From Notospermus geniculatus (lineage: Eukaryota; Nemertea; Pilidiophora; Heteronemertea; Lineidae), in assembly GCA_002633025.1 (NCBI GenBank), contig NMRB01000410.1, forward strand, positions 76,251 to 140,250: a DNA stretch of 64,000 bases. The letters run 5' to 3'. How positions within the stretch are numbered: position 1 is the first letter of the stretch; each line of letters starts with the position of its first letter. The notes below the pieces were generated by a model, which did no database searches, was not told the DNA's origin, and worked only from the letters and a program-made list of their open reading frames with translations. This document shows positions 10,326-22,161 of the stretch, piece after piece. The position numbers and the translations under genes were made by a program.

Positions 10326-10530
10326 TATGGGGCCGTATGCACCAACGAAGATTATCTTAGTGGTATCGAGGTTGAGCCACAGCAGTTGTTGGTGGTGCAA
10401 CCGGGCCAAAACTTTGAGCATAGCTGGTGCAAGCGGGCCAAAGTCTCCAAAACGCCAATGCAAATGCCAAAGTCGATTTGTTCGATACCACGAAAAAAAA
10501 CAACGAACAAAAGACCAGACGAATTCTCTA
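10326..10530. mobile_element. Degenerate mosaic of two fold-back families
   Basis: It starts like the GGGCCGTATGCACCA element (compare 16121, 44836) and continues into a segment related to 24999-25125 (AAACGCCAATGCAAATGCC, GTTCGATACCACGA). The right ends are missing or decayed. Confidence 0.5.
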
Positions 10531-10735
10531 TTGTTAACAGGCGTGTCCTTGTGGATTATGGTACCTTTATATGTATTCGCGTGTTCATAGCTTCATACCT
10601 TTATGTATTCGCAGCCAGGGGAACAATTCCCTATACTTGTACATGTAGTATGAACAACGCACTTCTAATCTACCCTCGCTCAACGAAGCGTCGTCGAAGA
10701 GCGAAGTGACCGTAGGCCTGATACGGTACATGTAT

Positions 10736-11284
10736 ATCAAGATGGCTATAAAGTGACCACATCTTGATACAGTATATCAAGATGGCTATATTAAGTGACC
10801 ACATCTTGATATAGTATATCATGATGGCTATAAAGTGACCAAATCTTGATACAGTATATCAAGATGGCTATAAAGTGACCACATCTTGATACAACAGTAT
10901 ATCAAGATGGTTATAAAGTGACCACATCTCGATACAGTCTATCAAGATGGCTACATGTATAAAGTGACCACATCTTGATACATTATATCAAGATGGTTAT
11001 AAAGTGACCACATCTCGATACAGTATATCAAGATGGCTATAAAGTGACCACATCTTGATATAGCATATCAAGATGGCTAAAGTGACCACATCTTGATATA
11101 GTATATCAAGATGGCTATAAAGTGACCACATCTTGATACAGTATATCAAGATGGCTATAAAGTGACCAACTCTTGATATAGTATATCAAGATGGCTATAA
11201 AGTGACCACATCTTGATATAGTATCAAGATGGCTATAAAGTGACCACATCTTGATATAGTATATCAAGATGGCTATAAAGTGAC
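10736..11284. repeat. 40-bp satellite, ~13.6 copies, each unit a hairpin
   Basis: The unit runs from ATCAAGATGGCTATAAAGTG to GATACAGTAT. Its ends are complementary (ATCAAGATG / CATCTTGAT), so every unit can form a hairpin. One unit has TACATGTA in place of TA (10952-10959). Confidence 0.92.
10952..10959. other. TACATGTA footprint-like insertion in satellite unit
   Basis: Twelve sister units lack these six extra bases: GGCTATAAAG elsewhere, GGCTACATGTATAAAG here. The site is TA converted to TACATGTA. Confidence 0.8.
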
Positions 11285-12083
11285 CAATAAACGTTCTGTT
11301 TCAGTGAATGTAAATTTCCAATGTACGTTTGTCATCACTCGGCTGAATATCGAGGAATCGTGGTGTTGACTTATCGAATTCCCGTAACCAACCAAGGAAA
11401 CAAGGACCTTAATGGAATGGACTGATTGTAAAGTTGTTCAAGGTCTTTCAATTGAATAAATTGCCCGGGGGATTAGGAGCTCAATGAAATCTGCGGCTGA
11501 AGTCTAATGCTACCAAACAGATATCGTTTGAGACGAAGCAGGGATCATCGCGGAAATAAGATGGCGTCGTAATGCTAACAAAAGAAAAACAACCTTCGCC
11601 TCTCCTTACGCAATGGTTAAAAACAAAACCAGCTAAACAAGTGGACCAAAAAATATTGAGCTATGATGTATCATTCATTCACTCTGTAAAAACAACACCG
11701 CCCTCTGGGGATGCCATGTACGTTTCCGTTGTCTTCCACTTCATTTCGTGCGGATTCGTTGATTTCCGGAGGGCTGGGATCGCTTTCTCAGGCAGATGGT
11801 TGAACAGTATCGTGGCTCCGACATGAAGAAATTTGACGTGTTTCACCTCAAAAAGTAGCTGGGGCAAGATTTGTGTTTTGTATCGGGTTGTGCGTGTTGA
11901 TGAATATTTTCCGAATTGGTCACAAAAATGGCGTCAGTTAATTTGTATAACGCCCACGGCAGGTGTGATAGGAATGGAAATCCCAGGAATGAAAGTCCAA
12001 GTTGCAATATTCAGCTGCTGTAAGAGTATATTCATGGTTTTTAGCCATATGCATATATCCTAATCCCTCGTCGTCGAACAATA
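11285..12083. other. No recognisable gene
   Basis: Unique-looking sequence. A frame open on both strands around 11.57-11.87 kb has no recognisable domain and no convincing splice-site pair. Confidence 0.4.
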
Positions 12084-12262
12084 AAACCGGTGTGACAGGA
12101 ATCAACGTCCTAGGAATACAAGTCCGCCAAACAATAGCCCGCTAATATATAATGTTATATTCGAATGGTCATGGTCTCTATAGCCATATATTCTAATCCC
12201 TGGCTGAACAATAAGACCGGACTTTGATTCCAGGGGGACTTTGATCCCTGTCACACCGGACT
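12084..12262. mobile_element. Fold-back element with GTGTGACAGG ends
   Basis: CCGGTGTGACAGGAATCAA at the left pairs with the right-end TTGATCCCTGTCACACCGG. A related end is at ~52335-52440. Confidence 0.6.
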
Positions 12263-13078
12263 TAGTTTTCAGACGGACTGAGATTCCTGTCGCACCTGAC
12301 CTGTTTATGTACTGAAACGACCCCTTCTTGAACCCTACAAAAATCGACAGCCCTTTTTCGTCCCCTCGTCCTCAGCATGCCACGTGACCATCGCATGTTG
12401 CAGACGACATCTCCTTGTAAATCACCGTCTAGTTTTTAATACAAATGCATCGACTCGAAAACAATACCCTGTCACCTATCTTATTAACAAAAGAAAATGT
12501 GACATATTTTACCGGTTCTTTTCCAAAGGACGGATACATTTCGCATGGGAACTCGACGATTGTCGCATCAACGTATCATCTTCGAAAAAACTCAAAAAGT
12601 TTTCTTTTGAAATGATGAGCAGGTCAGAGGAAAAACGTGTCTTGGCTGACCTTTTGATGTGACGCCTTGCTGTCTTAGCTAAACATGAGACCTTTGCAAA
12701 CGTCTCTAAGGTACAAACATACTGGATTTCCGTGATTTGTCGATAAACTGACGGAAAGGTGCTGGTTTGCTTCAAAACACTTGTCGGTGACGCAGCCCTC
12801 TTCCTAGTCTCGCTTGGCCAGTCGCTACGGGCTCACCCCTTCAGTAAATCACACTCCGCGTCTGGCTCTGACAATATGGCGAATGGTCCAAGGTTGTCTG
12901 AGCGAAGTATACCCCTGGGGACGAGGTTGGGTTTTTCCTGGAAGTAATTTCCGCGGGAATTATGAGTGACAAAGCGTGGTGATTGGCTGGAGTCCAGTGG
13001 AGTGCCATCTAGTGGTGTTCACGGCTTTTGAGCCCCAAAAGTGCCAGTGTGCAGAAGAGCGGGACGTCGGATACACAC

Positions 13079-13561
13079 TGGGGCCGAGTGTACCCTCTTC
13101 CATCTTCAATGTCGTCAAACGGCCGCCGTGATGCTGGGACCTTATCGTCGGACGCTGACCGTATCGAATTCGATGACTAGGCCATGCAAGACACCCAATG
13201 TACGCCGGCAGAGGCAAGGACAATACTCTACTTCCAAGCACTTCTCGGTGACGCTGCCCTCTTCCATCCTCCTGTCGTCAAACTGCCACCATGATGTTGG
13301 GACCTTATCGTCGGACGCTGACCGTATCGAATTCGATGACTAGGCCATGCAAGACATCCAATGTACGTCGGCAGAGGCAAGGACAACACTCTACTTCCAA
13401 GCACTTCTCGGTGACGCTGCCCTCATCCATCCTCAGTGTCGTCTCACTGCCGCGATGATGTTGGGACCTGATCGTCGGGTCTGACTGTCTCGAATTCGAT
13501 GACTAGGCCACGCAAGACACCCAATGTACGCAGGCAGAGGCAAGGACACAATACTCTGCAA
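13079..13561. repeat. 163-bp tandem repeat, ~3 copies
   Basis: Units begin near AAGCACTTCTCGGTGACGCT and contain GTTGGGACCTTATCGTCGG. The spacing is 163 bp between 13236 and 13399. A degenerate start is visible at ~12776. 163 is not a multiple of three, so the overlapping frames are not coding repeats. Confidence 0.85.
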
Positions 13562-13847
13562 CTCGAACTCTGGTTAACAGGTCGCGATCGAAAGCCGCGA
13601 TGGAGCCTGCTACGTGATATTCGATTCTGACACATGTCTATAATCCCCCGTAAACATGGTCGATACTACTGCGGTAAAACTCGTTACACTTTCCATTGAG
13701 TGGAACCAGGGCTATTGGACCTTTGCGTAATTGAATGTGGGTAACGGTATTGGTGGCATGACCGCTGTCCATGCTAGAGCACGTCAAGATATACGGCTTA
13801 TTGGATTTTGCGCAACGGTTACGGCGCAAGGAGAAATGGCCATCGAG

Positions 13848-14215
13848 GGAGGTGTCGTTAAGGCGCTGCTCCACTTGACAGTTTGTTCGCAGAAGTTCAA
13901 TGGGCAACTGAACTGCGAGCAGTTGTTTGTGTCATTTGGTCCCAGCGTAAAGGCGCTGCTCCACTTGACAGTTTTCTCGCAGAAGTTGGCTCACAATGGG
14001 CAATTCACCATTGTTTGTGTCCTGTCGGCGTACGCTGGGACCAATGATACAAACAATGCTCGCAGTTGAGTTGCCCATTGTGAGCCAACTTCTGCGAAAA
14101 AAACTGTCACGTGGAGGAGCGCCTTAAGCCGACAGGACACAAACAATGGTGAATTGTCCATTGTGAGCCAACTTCTGCGAGAAAGCTGTCAAGTGGAGCA
14201 GCGCCTTTATTCAAG
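13848..14215. mobile_element. Nested fold-back elements with AAGGCGC/CTCCAC ends
   Basis: AAGGCGCTGCTCCACTTGAC occurs twice in direct orientation (~13860, ~13951) and twice inverted (~14115, ~14195). An inner pair therefore lies within an outer pair. The family also occurs at 50.0-51.0 kb. Confidence 0.75.
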
Positions 14216-14242
14216 GCTATGTGGCCAAAAGCCAATGGGAAT

Positions 14243-14493
14243 AAAGCATGGCGCACACGAGCGATTTTTTGAGCGATTTTCTGGGCGACTAGCCTTGCGA
14301 CTACAGGAGCGACTGAACATATTTTTAGTTTTTTTAGTTTTTTTTTGACTCGTTTGCGACAAATGCTTCACTGGGACATCAGTGATGTCGCGGATGACAT
14401 CACTGATCGACCTCAAAGGTAATTATCGCATGCGACCTAGTAGTCGCATCGGTAGTCGCCCCCATTTTAGTCGCTCGTGTGCGCCATGCTTAA
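14243..14493. mobile_element. ~250-bp fold-back element
   Basis: GCATGGCGCACACGAGCGA at the left pairs with TCGCTCGTGTGCGCCATGC at the right. The inner arms alternate GCGACT and AGTCGC hairpins. Confidence 0.75.
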
Positions 14494-14869
14494 GTTGATG
14501 GTTTGGCACGGCGGTTTACGAAGGACAGGAGCATGGTTTTTGATGTAAAAATGGCTCGGTTTCAGTGGAAAAGACAGGTAGAAGGGAAATCAGCTCGATT
14601 TAATAGATTTGCACCGACGCCCACACTGACAAAACTGACCAGCATTTACCCCCGTCACTTGGCTAATGAACGACGTGATCGATTCCTAAGGGTGATCGCT
14701 AAACCCATTAATGATTTGTAGCCGATCTAGGAAGTATCATTATACATGGAAGATGAATGGATTTCTGATAGAATTCATACCGTCCACTCATTATAAGTTT
14801 ATCGGCGATATGGGAAATCAATGAGACTGTATCACTTGTCGGTTCATGTGTCGGTATGTTGTCATCTGC

Positions 14870-15520
14870 CCGTGTTCTGGTACTAGGGTACGGTAGGTTT
14901 GGCCTCCGCCCCTGCTCGGTCACTAGGGTACAGAAGGCTTGACATCCGCCCTGCTCTGTCACTAGGATACGGTGTTGGCCTCCGACCCTGCTCTGGTCAC
15001 TAGGGAACGGTAGGCTTGGCCTCCGACCCTGCTCTGGTCATTATGGAAGGGTGGGTTTAGCCTCCGCCCCTGTTCTGGTCACTAGGGTATGGTGTTGGCC
15101 TCCGCCCCTGCTCTGGTCACTAGGGAACGGTATGTTAGTCTCCGCCTCTGCGCTGGTCAGTAGGGAACGGTAGGTTTGGCCTCCGCCCCTGCTCTGGTCA
15201 CTATGGTACGGTATGTTGGCCCCCGCACCTGCTCTGGTCACCAGGGAACGGTATATTGGCCTCCGCCTCTGCTCTGGTCACTAGGGAACGGTAGGGTTGG
15301 CCTCCACCCCGCCTGCTCTGGTCACCAGGCTTGGCCTCAGTCCAAGCTCTGGTCACTAGGGTACGTTGTCATTCGCCCCTCCTCTGGTTATATTACAGTG
15401 GTACGACAGGCTTGGCCTCCGTCCTTGCTCTGGTCACTTGGGTCCGTTGTCTTCAACGCTCTGGTCACAAGGATACGGTAAGCTTGTCCTCCGTCCCAGC
15501 TGTGGTAACAGGGGTGCGTT
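14870..15520. repeat. ~40-bp minisatellite array, ~16 copies
   Basis: Variable units share TGCTCTGGTCACTAGGGAAC and TTGGCCTCCG. Unit lengths vary, which argues against a coding repeat although several frames stay open. Confidence 0.85.
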
Positions 15521-16032
15521 GTCTTCTATCCCGCTCTTGTCACTGGGGTTGGCTTCTGGCGGCCCCAAGTGTGTCCGTAGTAGACAGTGTCCATTGTAGA
15601 CACGCCAGTGTTACTGGTCCACATGACTTGGTACCATGGCGACACTTACTATTGCGTGACCTTATAACTCGAGTAAATAATCGACTCGTCAAGCAGTGTA
15701 AACCCCATGGCATGTTCAGTCAGTCATGCGCAGTGAATCAAAGTTGAAAGACTGTGACGACATTACACGGTGGTTGAGTTCAATTTCTGTGCTGTAATTG
15801 AATCTGAAAGATGGATGAGTTAGCGAGGAGTCTGCGCGTAGATGCTGCCATATTTTGATTATAAGATTTAAGGAGTTTAACAACTTTTTAAGTCGAAATT
15901 GACTGATTGGATTAGCGTATCTTTCGAGACGAGTTGTTCCAAATCTGAGCTGTCTCGACAGGTTTCTCAGCGTGTCAGAGTGGCGCAGTGGAAGCAGATT
16001 CGACTGCCACCTCTCGTTTGGTGGTACGATTC
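15521..16032. other. No recognisable feature
   Basis: The minisatellite fades out, followed by unique-looking sequence without a supported gene. Confidence 0.4.
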
Positions 16033-16120
16033 CCGGTGTAACCTTTTTCAGTGCAGCCATTTTTCTGTGTGACTCCCATTGTTCGGAACACACTGAGAAA
16101 CGGACTCGCTTTTCTCTCTT

Positions 16121-16277
16121 AGGGCCGTATGCACCAAGCGAAGATTATCTTGAACTCAGGTTGAGCCACAACTTTTCCATTGTCACATTATGCCCTGGCA
16201 AGCCTGAACAATTGAAAAGTTGTGGCTCAATCTGAGTTCAAGATACATGTAATCTTCGTTTGGTGCATGCGGCCCTC
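16121..16277. mobile_element. AGGGCCGTATGCACCA fold-back element (copy 1)
   Basis: The arms pair over ~65 bp (GATTATCTTGAACTCAGG...). Copies at 44836-44982 and 47926-48075 are bordered by TA, suggesting a Tc1/mariner-type MITE. The right arm has TACATGTA at 16244-16251, which is absent from its own left arm. Confidence 0.8.
16244..16251. other. TACATGTA footprint-like insertion in MITE arm
   Basis: The right arm reads CAAGATACATGTAATCTTCG. The complementary left arm and two other copies read CAAGATAATCTTCG. Six bases, CATGTA, were gained at TA. Confidence 0.85.
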
Positions 16278-16420
16278 AGTGTGTGTGTGGCCGCTTAATT
16301 CCGTCAATCTATTGTATTTAATGTCACACTGGCACACGAGCCACACTGTAAAACGTTCGGCCGCTTTGTAGGCCTTTCGTGAGAGCGCTTGAATTCTCAG
16401 GGTTCCGATTTCCCCTTGTA

Positions 16421-16573
16421 AAGCCTAGTTTATACTTCGACGCACGACCATCGGCGTCCGACGCGCGATCAAAATCTGGACGCCGACCTAATGAAGTAGG
16501 CTTATGTCGGCGTACAGATTTTGATCGTGCGTCGGACGCCGATGGTCTTGCGTCGAAGTATAAACTAGGCTTA
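16421..16573. mobile_element. 153-bp fold-back element
   Basis: AAGCCTAGTTTATACTTCGA pairs with TCGAAGTATAAACTAGGC. The inner arms contain GGCGTCCGACGC. The arms are nearly perfect. Confidence 0.8.
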
Positions 16574-18075
16574 AGGCCTACACCATTCAGTAGGAGCGGA
16601 CCAATACAAAGTACGAATTCTCTTGATTGGTGCTCAGTTACCCGTGAATGAGTCAGCTCGGTATTGAATTGGGCCGTATGACACCTATTGGTCAACTGAA
16701 CGACAGCTCCTATTACCCTTCAATGGTAAAGGGTGGCATCTCCACCTAGTAATTTAGAATCAGTGGGAGCATGGCTGCTAAAAGTAATAGCTTAAATGTA
16801 CACAACATTATACTTGATAATGCACGATGGCGATATTATTTTATTATTTCAATCGAACACAGTCCCTCCAATCTCAAGAGGAAAAGACTGCCTTTTACCA
16901 ATAAAAGGTGTAGTGCATGCATTATGTACAATGGTTCTGTGCATAAAAACAAGTAGCTTTTTCTTCCTTTCCTGTACAAATGCATTTAGAGGATCCAGAA
17001 CAAAACCAAAAATAGATTCGCTCGCTAATATCTATTTTTGACAAAACTGAAGTACATGTAAAAGCATTGGCTTGACTTTCTTCATGTCATAAAACCTCTC
17101 CACGTGTGAAATGCGCATTGTACAGGAAGTTGTATCAGGCTCATGACGTCATCAAGATGTCAATTAGAGAATGAAAATGGCTGATAATTTGATGTGAGTA
17201 CACCAAATGTCACGTCTGAGCCAAGGACGTGATACTTTCCTCTTCATAACACGTGTGTAGAACTGGTTACAAGGACCGTACAGTGAGATTTCTCAGTAAT
17301 TAGGTCACGTGATATTGACATTTTGAACCCTTTTTGCAATGTAATCGGATTCCAGCCAGGGTTGGTTTTGAGAATGCCATCAGGTTAACACCGTCGAAGA
17401 AGTGTTGTCTGATGTGTGATAGTGCCCGCCGTACAATGGAAAATATTTCATACCGAGTTTTTTTTAATATTCGGGCGGAACTATGGAGGTGGTGTGGGCG
17501 AAGACTTGAATATTCTCTTTTTTTATTTGATATACATTATACCAAGAATATATCGGGTGTCCCAGAAAAAACGTCCCACTTTTCAAGCTACAATACATGT
17601 ATCTCCTGAGGTGTTGGACCGAATGCAATAAAAATGCACCAAAATAAAGCTTTTCATACGATAAAGAACTAGTGCATGAATTTCATTTCCATATCCTTCT
17701 TGGGTTCGGAATAATGTCCGGTAGAAAAATACAAGTCCAGGTATGGTATCATAGATGCAAACTCAGTGGTACTATTCAAAAAGGAATTAAACTGTTATAT
17801 CTCCTGATGTATCAAACCGTTACCCGCGCTCTGAAACTGCTTCGGATGATGCTATCCTCAAAGTATTACTAATAGACGGCGTTAGCTGTCGATTCGGGAA
17901 ATCCCCGCTGGAAATCTGCCGCGAGTATGAGCATACAGGGTAGTTAGCCAATCAGAAAGTGTGTTACGGCGGCGTCGGTTAAACGTGTGATGATGGCTTA
18001 TTGGATCCCTCGTCAAACAGCTCCGTCTATTGATGATCCTTCGCCTTTGGCGTCAATCATGCCAGTGTTAATGGG
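16574..18075. other. No supported gene
   Basis: A/T-rich sequence. GGGTGTCCCAGAAAAAACG at ~17550 looks like an end often seen on repeats, but no partner was found. TACATGTA motifs are at 17053-17060 and 17594-17601. Confidence 0.4.
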
Positions 18076-18436
18076 GCTGAAAGGGTAAATGTCGTCCTGG
18101 GTATATACAAAGATTACCCAGGATCTCAGTTTTCACTAAAACAATACCCTGGGTGTAGTTTCGTTAGACGAACATCACCCAGGTTCCGCAGTCTGTGCCT
18201 AGGAACGAGTCCTATTTAGCAATCCCGTGGAATCTTGCGGTCTCGCGCCGCGGTACTTGTTGAGTGTAGCTGTTTATGACACTCTTCAGGCAGTCACGTG
18301 ACCACGGGCGAGACAACCTCGAATCCAGGTGTCATACTACGATGCTTGGTGATGTTCGGCTAGGGTAATGTTTTTGTGAAGATTGAGATCCGTGGTAATC
18401 TTTGTATATACCCAGGACGACATTTACCCTTTCAGC
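18076..18436. mobile_element. 361-bp non-autonomous DNA element with 9-bp TSD
   Basis: GTTAATGGG flanks it on both sides (18067-18075, 18437-18445). The termini GCTGAAAGGG...CCCTTTCAGC are perfect. It is the same family as 7634-8013, and the central portion matches in reverse orientation. The 9-bp TSD suggests a MULE-type origin. Confidence 0.88.
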
Positions 18437-19027
18437 GTTAATGGGTCATACCAGCTGAACACTGGGAACGAGTGTAATACCTGCTATGACACCAGAAAAA
18501 TATGAAATGAATGCATGATACGTTGGACAATATCAAAACGACGATGATCATGAAGAAACAACCTTGAATTTCTTCCATCGGTGGATTATATTCCGCGACC
18601 TTCCACTTCCAAAATGTCAATACATTTATCAACAAACGCTATACCATTTGCAGATTCTTAATGGCATCGTAAATATTTAATGCCAGGATTAAAACAGATG
18701 TCGCTTCCATTGACGTCCCGTTGCCATTATGAATAAAGTAATAAAGGAAAATTTTATCACCTTGGACATTTTTCTTCGCTGCACACCATTAGGTGTTTAC
18801 TTAATCCATAGCTTTCATAATCAATCAACAACCTTCGGTTTAATTTTCACTTCGCTGTATATTATTGTGAAATATTTAAGGTTTGGAGTTTTGGCTTTTT
18901 CCCATGAACTGACAATATCAGTGGTGCATTGAACCCATTTCATGTACTATATAGCACGGCTTAACCTAACCCGCCGGCCATTCCTTTGTGGCTTAGTGGT
19001 TGGCCCGTGGGCCTCTGAGCTAAATGT

Positions 19028-19225
19028 TGACTGCACGTCGTTACACTTGTTTATCATCAAACTGGCAGCTGACGTGAGGTCTGCTGTTTTTAGGTCTTTC
19101 CTTGCTTGTCATCAAACTGGTAGCTGACATGAGGTTAGCTTTTTGGAGATCTTTCATTGCTTGTCATCAAACTGGTAGCTGACATGAGGTTAGCTTTTTG
19201 GAGGTCTTTCCTTGCTTGTCGTCAC
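19028..19225. repeat. 55-bp tandem repeat, ~3.5 copies
   Basis: The unit includes TTGCTTGTCATCAAACTGGT and AGCTGACATGAGGTTAGC. The first copy is more diverged. Confidence 0.85.
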
Positions 19226-19602
19226 ACATGAGAGTTCCTGGTTTTGGAGGCTTTCATGCAATGCGTAATAAAATTGGCATCTGATGCAAGGTTTCTAGCT
19301 GCATCTGTCGTTTTTCCTGGCTTATCAAACTGGTCGGCGAATGGATGATACGAGCGACATCTCTCAGCTAGAATGAAAATCAAGTCCTTACATTTTAGGC
19401 ACTTCATTTTAAACACATAAGTGACGCGATGTTTAGGCGCTGGAATTTGAATATTTCCCCATTCAATGTCGACGCTTTTCGAAGAAAGACACATTTGCGA
19501 GCCCTCTGTCATCACACCAACCATTATGGAACATTTTAGAGTCACAAATTGCGTCTTTTTACCGCGGTGTTTTGTAACACAATTTGCTATGAACCCATTC
19601 AC
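19222..19602 (-). CDS. Unassigned open frame, possible exon
   Basis: About 126 codons are open on the minus strand, one of the longer open frames outside lectins and repeats. It contains KMKCLKCKD, and a GTAAGG donor-like site falls at CLKC. It does not begin with ATG, and no acceptor or partner exon was found. It may be chance. Confidence 0.2.
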   Translation of the reverse strand: MNGFIANCVTKHRGKKTQFVTLKCSIMVGVMTEGSQMCLSSKSVDIEWGNIQIPAPKHRVTYVFKMKCLKCKDLIFILAERCRSYHPFADQFDKPGKTTDAARNLASDANFITHCMKASKTRNSHV

Positions 19603-19995
19603 CGCCTAATGCATTTCCTCACACGACAAACCTGGCTAATGGGGTAGGCCATGTTTCCCGCCGTGATCAGTCTGTAACTGTTTGATTAAGTCAAAAACGC
19701 TTATTTTGCAAATGTGGTGAGTAGGCCAATAAAGAACGACCCCTATTTGCTGAAGGCTACATAGAGTAAATTCTCATTGATTGAAGACACCTTATCGGGA
19801 GTGGCTGGTGTTGACCCTATTTAGAGGTATCCTGATAACAGAGGTCAAAATGAAAAGACTTGGACCAATATTGAACTGAACTTGTGTGTCCCTAAACGTG
19901 AGGTGTCCCCTTGGCAGAGGCGCTCTGCAAAGGGAGATTCCACTCATCCGACATCAGATGTTTCCCATCGGCAGCAACGTGCCACAGAATCGCTA

Positions 19996-20260
19996 AAGGG
20001 CCTGTCACACTGAAGTAGTTCTCAAAACGTCCTGCCCCTTCCTAAAAAAATCGTAAAACGGGCTAGAACGTGTAACGTTGGCCAAATTAATGCCTCGAAG
20101 TTCTGGAGCACCCTTCCCGTCCGAGCCCGTCCATGAAGTTCGTAAAAAGACTGTAAAAAAGTTTGCCACCACGTCCACTCTGATCGTACACAGTTTGAGC
20201 CCGTTCGACAACATTTTCAAGAACGTACTGAAAACTAGCTCAGTGTGATGGGGGCATAAT
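19996..20260. mobile_element. GCCCCCATCACACTGA fold-back-end element, copy 1
   Basis: One end is CTGTCACACTGAAGTAG and the other GAACTAGCTCAGTGTGATGG. Related copies are at 20262, 22868, 23093, 52795 and 54900. Confidence 0.7.
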
Positions 20261-20261
20261 A

Positions 20262-20466
20262 CCCCCATCACACTGAAGTCGTTCTCAAAACGTCCTGCCC
20301 CGTCCTAAAAAAATCGTAAAACGGGCTAGAACGTGTACCCTTGGCCAAATAATGCTTCGNTAAAAAGTTGCCACTACGTCCAGTCCATTCGCACACAGTT
20401 TGAGCCCATTCGGCAACATTTTCAAGAACGTACTGAGAACTAGCTCAGTGTGATTGGGGCATCAGG
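20262..20466. mobile_element. Same element family, copy 2, with single-N junction
   Basis: Relative to other copies the middle is missing exactly at the N at 20360. This looks like an assembly join and not a biological deletion. Confidence 0.65.
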
Positions 20467-20943
20467 TGGCCGTTGATGGCAATGAGCAATAAAGTTGTCT
20501 CCTGTACAGCGCGCTTTGAGAAGCGGACAATCCTTAGACGTGACCTGGTCATATCTGTACATATCTTCCGGTTCGACTGTCAGGATCAATGGTATCATAC
20601 TATCTCACGTAAGACCGAAGTCGAAGTACTGCTCAGAGCAATGAATGGGCACTGTACTGTACTAGCAAATCGTGCCTTTTATGATGCAGATTACGGCCAG
20701 TCGCTTGTGGAGATATGACTGCATGTGTTCGTGAATGTGCGATGTCCTAATGGGAAGTGCTTCACATCCATTCATTAACCCTGTCTGGAAACTCAGCTCA
20801 ATACTAGTATGTGCATCACTTGATCTTTTCATACCAGAGGAGAGTGCCAAGTGTTGAGTCGACCGAGGGTCAAACTCACGCCTCTGGGACATGGGTCCGA
20901 CGCCACTCAAAGCACTGTGCCATATACTGCACCAATAACAACC

Positions 20944-21671
20944 TTAAAGGGGAACTGACCACTTTGCCAACCAAACTGGGCTACCTACACCTCAAACTGC
21001 CTTATGATATCACTTCAGGACTCACAATAGTTTGATTCGAAAATCTCCACCCATTTCCGAAATAAACACCAAAATGTAATTTTCGAATTCAAATTTCCCG
21101 CTCAATTAGTGATGTCATTCAGAGAACCATTACAATATAGTGACCATTGCAAAATGTGCTACATGTATATCTATCTAAGACAGCTGGACAGAATATATTT
21201 CTAATGTCAACCACGTTGCTTTTATTGAGAATCAATAAGTCAGCCATGTGGGGATCTTTACACCTGAAATTCAGGTAAAAATTCAGAAATAATTGAAAAC
21301 ACCATATTTAGAGATTTCGATATCTTAGTCAATCACGACAGTTTGTTGAATAATAATATCCTTCCTGAGACAGTTAGTGATTACTTCGGACTTTTTCCTC
21401 CTAAATCAACACATTGAGTCAGAAAGTGCGCTTGACAGGCTCTCCAGGATAAAGATTTAGTAACAGTTTACAATGGGACTATAGAAATGGTTCTAGGAAT
21501 GACGTCACTATTTGAGCGGGAAATTTGAATTCTGAGCAGTACATTTTTGTGTGTAGTTTGAAAATGAGTTGAGATTTTCTCACCAAATTTTTGCCAGCCA
21601 TAGAATGGTGTCAAACCCATTTGGTACAGCAAAAATAGACGTTATATTTGAAGGGGTCTGTTCCTCTTTAA
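20944..21671. mobile_element. 728-bp fold-back element, present only in copy A
   Basis: The ends TTAAAGGGGAACTGACC and GTCTGTTCCTCTTTAA are inverted, flanked by CAACC. The inner arms include AAATTTCCCGCTCAA / TTGAGCGGGAAATTT. Copy B of the duplication lacks it, although B also lacks ~95 bp beyond the element. Confidence 0.7.
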
Positions 21672-22043
21672 CAACCTTGGTGCCTTATGCGAGGGTCCGT
21701 GGGTTCGATTCTGGTGGGAAGCAATGTCTTTCACCTTGGGAACCCGATTCCTATTTCATAATAACAACCAATGGTAAAGTCATTGGCTAGTATTCATAAA
21801 AGTTAGCAAAAAATGTTTTTATTACTTTTAAGATTTGCACAGCAATGTCCAATGTAAATGTATATATTACAAGTCTTGAAGTAAAAGCATTTGCTAGCTT
21901 TTATAAATATCAGCCACACTTGTAATCTGAGGGAGCATGGTTGACTGAAGGAATAGCTCGATGTTTACAACCAAGTGGAATAATGTTGAGTGTAGCTGTT
22001 ACTTTAACCAAACATGCCCCCACTTATCACTATGAAGATATTG

Positions 22044-22161
22044 GCCCGTATTCTAGAACGTTCCTTAACGTTAAGGTCGACCTTAAGTCTATTGTAAAAC
22101 CATCGAGAACAATAGATTTAAGGCGGACCTTAATGTTAAGGAACGTTCTAGAATACGGCCC
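22044..22161. mobile_element. 118-bp fold-back element with ATTG duplication
   Basis: The ends are GCCCGTATTCTAGAACG and its complement. ATTG occurs on both sides, and copy B at ~24080 has the empty site GATATTGCTTT. It is an insertion younger than the duplication. Confidence 0.8.

Larger units (their letters stand above)
16033..16362. mobile_element. Fold-back element split by another fold-back
   Basis: Its ends (CGGTGTAACCTTTTTCAGTG and ACACTGTAAAACGTTCGG) match the family at 29438-29622. A second element (16121-16277) is inserted in it. Confidence 0.65.

Noticed and set aside
10736-11284. CRISPR-like array
   Set aside because: Units are contiguous without unique spacers, and the context is eukaryotic.
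15176-15747. Open frames across the ~40-bp array
   Set aside because: Unit length varies and is not a multiple of three. The frames are by-products of the repeat.
17550-17600. GGGTGTCCCAGAAAAAACG as a transposon end
   Set aside because: Looks like a terminal motif of dispersed repeats, but no matching opposite end or target duplication was found.
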